In this document: one piece after another, positions 22,123 through 26,523 of the stretch
Layout: every line of letters starts with the position of its first letter
Position numbering within the stretch: position 1 is the first letter of the stretch
From: Pseudomonadota bacterium
GTDB taxonomy: Bacteria > Pseudomonadota > Alphaproteobacteria > Rhizobiales > Methylopilaceae
Assembly: GCA_023430145.1 (NCBI GenBank)
Contig: JAEZCD010000127.1
Coordinates: 1-26,523 of the forward strand
Length of the DNA stretch: 26,523 bases
Direction: 5' to 3'
The notes under the pieces: generated by a model
Told to the model about the DNA's origin: nothing
The model's input: only the letters and a program-made list of their open reading frames with translations
The model's database searches: none
Made by a program: the position numbers and the translations under genes

Positions 22123-23624
22123 CACACGCTCCCCTTCTCCAGCGCCGCGCGGGCGGCGGCGTTGCGGCTGCCGCGCACCATCGGCCAGATGGCGGTGAAC
22201 AGGACCAAGAGGAACATCGCCAGCGCCACCGGCCGCTCGAGCAGGAAGTCGTTGCCGTAGAGCGTCAGCGAGACGTGCAGGCTGCGCTCGATCATCGTCG
22301 CCAGCACCATGCCGATGACGAGGTTGGCGCGCGAATAGCGGTAGCGCTCCATGACGAAGCCGATGCAGCCGAACAGCACGGCGACGGCGACGTCCTCGAG
22401 CCGCTCGCGCGTGACATAGGCGCCGACGAGGCAGACGCACAGCACGATCGGCACCATGAGATCGGAGTTCAGCGTCGGCATGCGGGCGAGCCAGGGCGTC
22501 AGGCAGAGCCCGATGATGGCCGTCAGCATGCTGCCGAGGACGACGATCCAGACGAGGTTGAAGACGACGTCGAGATGCTCGGTCAGCATCGTCGGGCCGG
22601 GCGCGATGCCCATGTTCATGAAGGCGATCAGCAGCAGCGCCATGCTGTCGCCGCCCGGTATGCCGAAGGCGAGCGTCGGCAGCAGGCCGCCGCCCTCGTT
22701 GGCGCCGAGCGTCGCGTCGGGCGCGATGACGCCCTCGACATTGCCGGTGCCGAACTTCTCCGGCGTCCTCGATGTCTGCACCGCCTGCGCGTAGGCGGCG
22801 ATGCCGCCGGCGCTGCCGCCGACGCCCGGCAGGATGCCGATCCACAGGCCGAGCACGCTCGAGCGCAGGACGAGGCCCCAGTGCTTGAAGGTGTCGCGCA
22901 TGCCGTCGAACATCGAGCTGTCGTCGTGCACCTCGCGGGTCACGATCGCCTCGCCCTTGACGTAGAGTTTCATCATCTCGGAGACGGCGAAGAGGCCGAT
23001 CATGCAGACCGGGAAGGACAGGCCGTCGAGCAGGAACAGGCTGTCGAAGGTGTAGCGCGGCGTCGCCGTCACCGGGTCCATGCCGATGAAGGCGATCAGC
23101 ACGCCGAGGCAGGCGGCGGCGAGGCCCTTGAAGACGGAGCCGGCGCTGAAGGTGGCTATCAGCGTCATCCCCCAGAGCGCCATCATCAGGTACTCGGCCG
23201 GGCCCAGCATCAGGATCAGCGGCCGCACGAAGGGAATGGTGATGGCGAGGAAGACGGCGCCGAAGACGCCGCCGAGCAGCAGCGCGGTCGCGGAGGCGCC
23301 GAGCGCCCGCTCGCCCTGCCCTTTCAGGGTCATCGGGTAGCCGTCGAAGATCAGCGACAGGCTCTTCGCCGATCCCGGGACGTTGAACAGGATGCTGGTG
23401 ACGGAATCGCCCCACAGCGTGCCGATATGCGCGCCGAGCAGCAGTGCGAGCGTGGCGGCGACCTCGTAGCCGTAGGTGAACGGCAGGAGCAGCGTCATGG
23501 CGACGACGCCGCCGAGGCCCGGCAGAATGCCGATGACGAGCCCGTAGAGGACCCCGATCAGCATGAAAAGCAGCGCTTGCGGCGTGAACAGCTGCAACAG
23601 GCCGACAAGTGCAGCTTCCAGCAT
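22122..23624 (-). CDS. tctA: TTT-family large permease subunit (TctA type)
   Basis: A 500-residue polytopic membrane protein, the channel subunit of a tripartite tricarboxylate transporter. Conserved segments are GVLYGLVIGILPGLGGVVAMTLLLPFTYG, GSVTSILFNVPGS-like DSVTSILFNVPGSAKS, LPGVGGSAGGIAAYAQAVQTS, and GVIAPDATLGANEGGGLLPTLAFGIPGGD. These include the two repeated glycine-rich motifs of the family. I choose the ATG at 23624 (MLEAALVGLLQLFTP), because the usual N-terminus starts here and GGGAGAGGCGGCCG precedes it; an open 17-residue extension upstream has no family support. It is the first gene of the operon. Confidence 0.93.
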   Translation of the reverse strand: MLEAALVGLLQLFTPQALLFMLIGVLYGLVIGILPGLGGVVAMTLLLPFTYGYEVAATLALLLGAHIGTLWGDSVTSILFNVPGSAKSLSLIFDGYPMTLKGQGERALGASATALLLGGVFGAVFLAITIPFVRPLILMLGPAEYLMMALWGMTLIATFSAGSVFKGLAAACLGVLIAFIGMDPVTATPRYTFDSLFLLDGLSFPVCMIGLFAVSEMMKLYVKGEAIVTREVHDDSSMFDGMRDTFKHWGLVLRSSVLGLWIGILPGVGGSAGGIAAYAQAVQTSRTPEKFGTGNVEGVIAPDATLGANEGGGLLPTLAFGIPGGDSMALLLIAFMNMGIAPGPTMLTEHLDVVFNLVWIVVLGSMLTAIIGLCLTPWLARMPTLNSDLMVPIVLCVCLVGAYVTRERLEDVAVAVLFGCIGFVMERYRYSRANLVIGMVLATMIERSLHVSLTLYGNDFLLERPVALAMFLLVLFTAIWPMVRGSRNAAARAALEKGSV

Positions 23625-23675
23625 CGGCCGCCTCTCCCAGATCGGGCGCGCTCGAGCACGCTCCTTGTTGGGCAA

Positions 23676-23703
23676 AGCGTAACTTCGCTATGAGAGATGT
23701 CAA
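23676..23703 (-). promoter_or_regulatory. Candidate sigma-70-type promoter of the TTT operon
   Basis: On the minus strand a perfect TTGACA (23703-23698) is followed after 16 bases by TACGCT (23681-23676), a 3-of-6 match to TATAAT. Transcription would start about 45 bases before the tctA ATG. The -35 is strong and the -10 is weak. Confidence 0.45.
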
Positions 23704-23897
23704 TCGACTATGTGAAAGACCTTGCCGTCTCGCCCCCTGCGGGGCCTTGAAGGGCGGGGAGCGGCTCGATCCCGTCTAGGGGCATGGGGCCACCGAGCCG
23801 AATTGACGTCTAAATCACGCCCCGGCCGGCCCCCGGTCACGCCCGCATAGCGCCTCCCCCGCACCGTCCTCCCATCACGGTCCAAGGAGGACACGGC

Positions 23898-24308
23898 ATG
23901 AACAGCATGGCACACGGGCAGTCCGGCCTTGCGGCCGACCGCTTCGCCGCCCCGCCGGTGCGGCCGATCCGCAGTCTCGGCATCATCGCGGCGTTCTTCG
24001 GCGTGGCAGCGCTCGCCGGATGGTATTCGGACCCGCTCACCCGCAGCGACACGATGGATCCGGTGGAGCTCGCCCAGCGCTGCAAGGACTGGGACGCGGC
24101 GGCGCTCGCGGCGATGGAGCGCCGCGTGAACGGGCCGGAGGTCGGCAAGCAGGTCTATCTGCGGGCGGCTATGATGTGGCTCGCCGAAGGCCGGCGCAGC
24201 TGCGAGTTCGGCTCGGACGCCCGCGCCGAGCGCTTCTACCGGCGCATCGTCGGCCGCGCCGTGACCCAGTCGCCGGCCGGGCCGACGCAGGCCGCAGCCG
24301 GACGCTGA
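23898..24308 (+). CDS. Hypothetical membrane-anchored small protein
   Basis: A 136-residue protein I do not recognise. A Pro-rich N-terminal segment (1-24) leads to one hydrophobic helix (about 25-43, RSLGIIAAFFGVAALAGWYS). A predicted helical soluble part follows (about 50-125), with the segments ELAQRCKDWDAAALAAMERR and QVYLRAAMMWLAEGRRSC, which contain two cysteines (67 and 105 approximately). ATG at 23898 follows AAGGAGGACACGGC, a strong ribosome-binding site that supports it being a real gene. It converges on the ATPase gene only 13 bases away. Topology suggests a short cytoplasmic tail and a periplasmic body, which is inference. Confidence 0.65.
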   Translation: MNSMAHGQSGLAADRFAAPPVRPIRSLGIIAAFFGVAALAGWYSDPLTRSDTMDPVELAQRCKDWDAAALAAMERRVNGPEVGKQVYLRAAMMWLAEGRRSCEFGSDARAERFYRRIVGRAVTQSPAGPTQAAAGR

Positions 24309-24321
24309 CGCCGCCTGCCGG

Positions 24322-26523
24322 TCAGTGCGGGCGCGAGAGGAAGGCCCCCGCGGCCGCCACGGCCTGCCGCTCGCGCCACTGCCGCCCCTCGGCGAGGAGC
24401 GCCTCGAGCCGCTCCTGCGGCAGCTGCTGCTGCAGGAGCTCGCGGACCCGGTCGTAGGTGACCTGCTCGGTGTATTCGCGGCTCGCGGAGCCGTGGGCAT
24501 AGAATCCCTCGCCGAAGCCGAGCAGGCGGGCGGCCAGCTCGAGCTCGCCCGACAGCGCGACGATCAGCGACAGGTGCTCGAGGATGCGGGCGACGGCCGC
24601 GGGCCAGCCGATCGCACGCGCCTCGCGCAGCGCATCGACGGCGACCGCCCTCGCCTCCTCGATCCGATCGGCGACGATCAGGTAGGAGGTGAGGTTGCCG
24701 AGGCCGAGAACGATGTGGCGCCGGTTGGCGAGCCCGCCGGCGAGAACGCCGCGAACGACCTCGACCGCCGCCTCGACATTGCCGGCGGCGAGCTCCAGCT
24801 CGGCGAGGGCGATTTGCGCGCTGACGACGCCGCGCGTGTCGCCGATGTCCTCGGCGATCGACAGCGAGCGGCTGATCCAGGACCGCGCGGCGCCGAAGTC
24901 GCGCACGAAATAGGAGGCCACCGCCAACGAGCGGTACCAGTCGGCGAGCTGCTTGGTCGGGCCGATCGGCTCGAGGAACGGGCTCGCCTGGTCGAGCCGC
25001 TTGCGCGCCGCCTGCGTATTGTCCGGCGTCAGCATCGAGGCGCCGGCCTTGGCGATCGCCTCGCCCTCGCCGAGCACGTCGCCGATCTCGGCGAACAGCT
25101 CGGCCGCCTTGTTGGCGGCGGCGACGCTCGATCGGTCGCCATGCGCGCTGACCGAGGTGCGGCCGAGCCACAGCCGGGCGGCGGCCTCGGGGAAGCGGCG
25201 CTCGTCGAGCAACGCGAGGGCGGTCGACACCCAGCGTTCCCGCTCCGACAGCAGCGACAGCTCGTTCCAGAGGCGGATGCCGTAGCCCGCGAGCACGATG
25301 CCGAGATCGGCGTCGCCGCGCTGCCCGAACGCCCATTCGAGTGCCGCCCGCAGATTGTCGAGCTCGGGCTCGCAGCGCTGCAGCCAGGCCGACGTCGACG
25401 TCGTCGACCATTGCGCCTCGGCATCGGCGAAGAAGCCGACGAGATACTCGGCGAGCCGGCGCCGGCGCCCGCGCTCGCCGCTCTCGCGCAGCTTCTCGTT
25501 GCTGTACTGGCGGGTCGTCTCCAGCAGCTTGTAGCGCGGCTCCGGCCCCGAGAGGTCGACGGCGACCAAGGACTTGTCGACCAGCGAGGCGAGCAGGTCG
25601 ACGATCCTGCCGTCGTCGAGCGGCTCGCCGCCCGCCACGCGTTGCGCGGCCTCGAGCCGCCAGCCGCCGGCGAACACGGAAAGCCGGCCGAGCAGGATCT
25701 GCTCCTCGCGGCCGAGCAGGCCGTAGCTCCAGTCGAACAGGTTGCGCAGCGTCTGGTGGCGCGGCAGCACGGTGCGGCTGCCGCTCGTCAGGATCTGGAA
25801 CATGTTGCTGAGCTGCGAGGCCAGCTGCTCGGGCGCCATCGCCCGCAGGCGCGGCGCCGCCAGCTCGAGCGCCAGCGGAATGCCGTCGACCTGCCGACAG
25901 ATGCTGGCGACGGCGGGCGCGTTGGCGTCCGTCAGCTCGAACCGCTCGACGAGCGCCGAGGCGCGCTCGATCAGGAGGCGCACGGCGCTGTAGGTGCGGG
26001 CCTCGCTGGCGGTCGGCGCCTCCCCGGCCGGATAGGCGAGATTGGGCACGCGGAAGGTGCTCTCGCCCGGGATGGCGAGCGGCTCGCGGCTGGTCGCCAG
26101 AACCGACACGCGCGGGCAGGCGCGGACCAGCGCCTCGGCGGTCGCCGCCGCCGCCTCGATCAGGTGCTCGCAATTGTCGAGGATGATCAGCGCGTGCCGG
26201 TCGGTGAGGAAGTCGGTCGCCGTCTCGATCGCCGAGCGGCCGGCCTGCAAGGGCACGCCGAGCGTGCCGCAGACCGTCTCGGCGACGAGCTGCGCCTCCT
26301 CGAGCGGCGCCAGCTCGACGAACCAGACCTCGCCGTCGAATCGATCGAGGACGTCGAAGCCGACCTGCACGGCGAGCCGGGTCTTGCCGGCGCCGCCGGA
26401 GCCGGTCAGCGTGACGATGCGGAAGCCGTCGAGCCGCCGGGCGACCTCGGCCCGCTCGGCCTCGCGGCCGACGAAGGAGGCGAGCTGTTGCGGCAGCGTG
26501 GCGCTGGCGCGCAGGCCGAAGGC
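24322..26523 (-). CDS. AAA/NB-ARC-like ATPase regulator (partial, N-terminus beyond window)
   Basis: The last 733 codons of a large gene that continues past the right edge. The visible start LPQQLASFVGREAE and Walker A LTGSGGAGKTRLA (41-48 for the P-loop) begin the ATPase module. Walker B is ALIILDNCEHL (about 111-121), sensor-type VLATSREPLAI follows, then LCRQ-like ASICRQVDGIPLALELAAPRLRAM, LFDWSYGLL and a winged-helix linker. The remainder (about 350-733) is helical and looks like TPR-type repeats ending GAFLSRPH. No LuxR HTH is at the C-terminus, so a DNA-binding domain, typically an OmpR-like winged helix, is expected in the missing N-terminus. The family is usually a transcription regulator with a predicted-ATPase signalling core. 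Ligand and targets unknown. Confidence 0.85.
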   Translation of the reverse strand, partial: AFGLRASATLPQQLASFVGREAERAEVARRLDGFRIVTLTGSGGAGKTRLAVQVGFDVLDRFDGEVWFVELAPLEEAQLVAETVCGTLGVPLQAGRSAIETATDFLTDRHALIILDNCEHLIEAAAATAEALVRACPRVSVLATSREPLAIPGESTFRVPNLAYPAGEAPTASEARTYSAVRLLIERASALVERFELTDANAPAVASICRQVDGIPLALELAAPRLRAMAPEQLASQLSNMFQILTSGSRTVLPRHQTLRNLFDWSYGLLGREEQILLGRLSVFAGGWRLEAAQRVAGGEPLDDGRIVDLLASLVDKSLVAVDLSGPEPRYKLLETTRQYSNEKLRESGERGRRRRLAEYLVGFFADAEAQWSTTSTSAWLQRCEPELDNLRAALEWAFGQRGDADLGIVLAGYGIRLWNELSLLSERERWVSTALALLDERRFPEAAARLWLGRTSVSAHGDRSSVAAANKAAELFAEIGDVLGEGEAIAKAGASMLTPDNTQAARKRLDQASPFLEPIGPTKQLADWYRSLAVASYFVRDFGAARSWISRSLSIAEDIGDTRGVVSAQIALAELELAAGNVEAAVEVVRGVLAGGLANRRHIVLGLGNLTSYLIVADRIEEARAVAVDALREARAIGWPAAVARILEHLSLIVALSGELELAARLLGFGEGFYAHGSASREYTEQVTYDRVRELLQQQLPQERLEALLAEGRQWRERQAVAAAGAFLSRPH

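Noticed and set aside
19336..22260. A 974-codon plus-strand open frame
   Set aside because: It crosses a palindromic repeat and the antisense of the OCD, TctC and TctB genes. Composition is His/Arg/Asp-rich shadow sequence with no motif.

Overview
The window is about 26.5 kb of very GC-rich, densely packed bacterial DNA. Three things point to an alphaproteobacterium, most likely of the order Hyphomicrobiales (Rhizobiales): the murA–DUF2948–hisD gene order, a three-gene tripartite tricarboxylate transporter (TTT) operon, and intergenic palindromes of the kind scattered through those genomes. I cannot name a genus. The first 26 bases match the Illumina Nextera transposase adapter at 24 of 26 positions, so the window probably begins at a raw contig end. 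The last gene runs off the right edge.

Region 1 (1-4.1 kb) holds a family III CoA-transferase, a convergent sulfotransferase-like protein with a highly charged tail, and a divergent Tat-exported metallo-beta-lactamase-fold hydrolase. A strong bidirectional hairpin closes it.

Region 2 (4.1-10.0 kb) is the most interesting part. On the minus strand, a gene for a small secreted protein made of Arg/Asp/Gly/Thr repeats is followed after 14 bases by one for an HPr-kinase-like/PqqD fusion protein. Divergent from these is a tightly coupled plus-strand set: a secreted Asp/Gly-rich PepSY protein, an OmpR-type response regulator and a PhoQ-like histidine kinase, then an asparagine-synthetase-like protein without the glutaminase cysteine. 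A PqqD-type recognition domain, an HprK-like kinase and an asparagine-synthetase-like enzyme are three components of lasso-peptide-type peptide modification. No B2-type protease and no classical precursor is visible, so this is either an atypical peptide- or protein-modifying system or an envelope/cation-stress module built from related parts. The shared intergenic region carries a perfect TGTCAG-N5-TGTCAG direct repeat placed as expected for an OmpR-family activator site.

Region 3 (10.0-14.8 kb) has an SDR dehydrogenase, a palindromic repeat, and the housekeeping cluster murA–DUF2948–hisD. Region 4 (14.5-17.4 kb, minus) is a translationally coupled trio: TIM-barrel isomerase, FAD-dependent dehydrogenase and a 99-residue unknown protein. 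Region 5 (17.5-19.5 kb, plus) has an SDR-fold protein lacking the catalytic Tyr and Lys, then a UPF0317/DUF1445 protein, with two different palindromic repeats. Region 6 (19.5-23.7 kb, minus) is the TTT operon (TctA, TctB, TctC) followed by an ornithine cyclodeaminase/mu-crystallin-family protein. Regions 4-6 look like accessory catabolism and uptake of an unidentified organic acid. Region 7 (23.9 kb to the end) holds a small membrane-anchored unknown protein and the 3' part of a large AAA/NB-ARC-like ATPase regulator.
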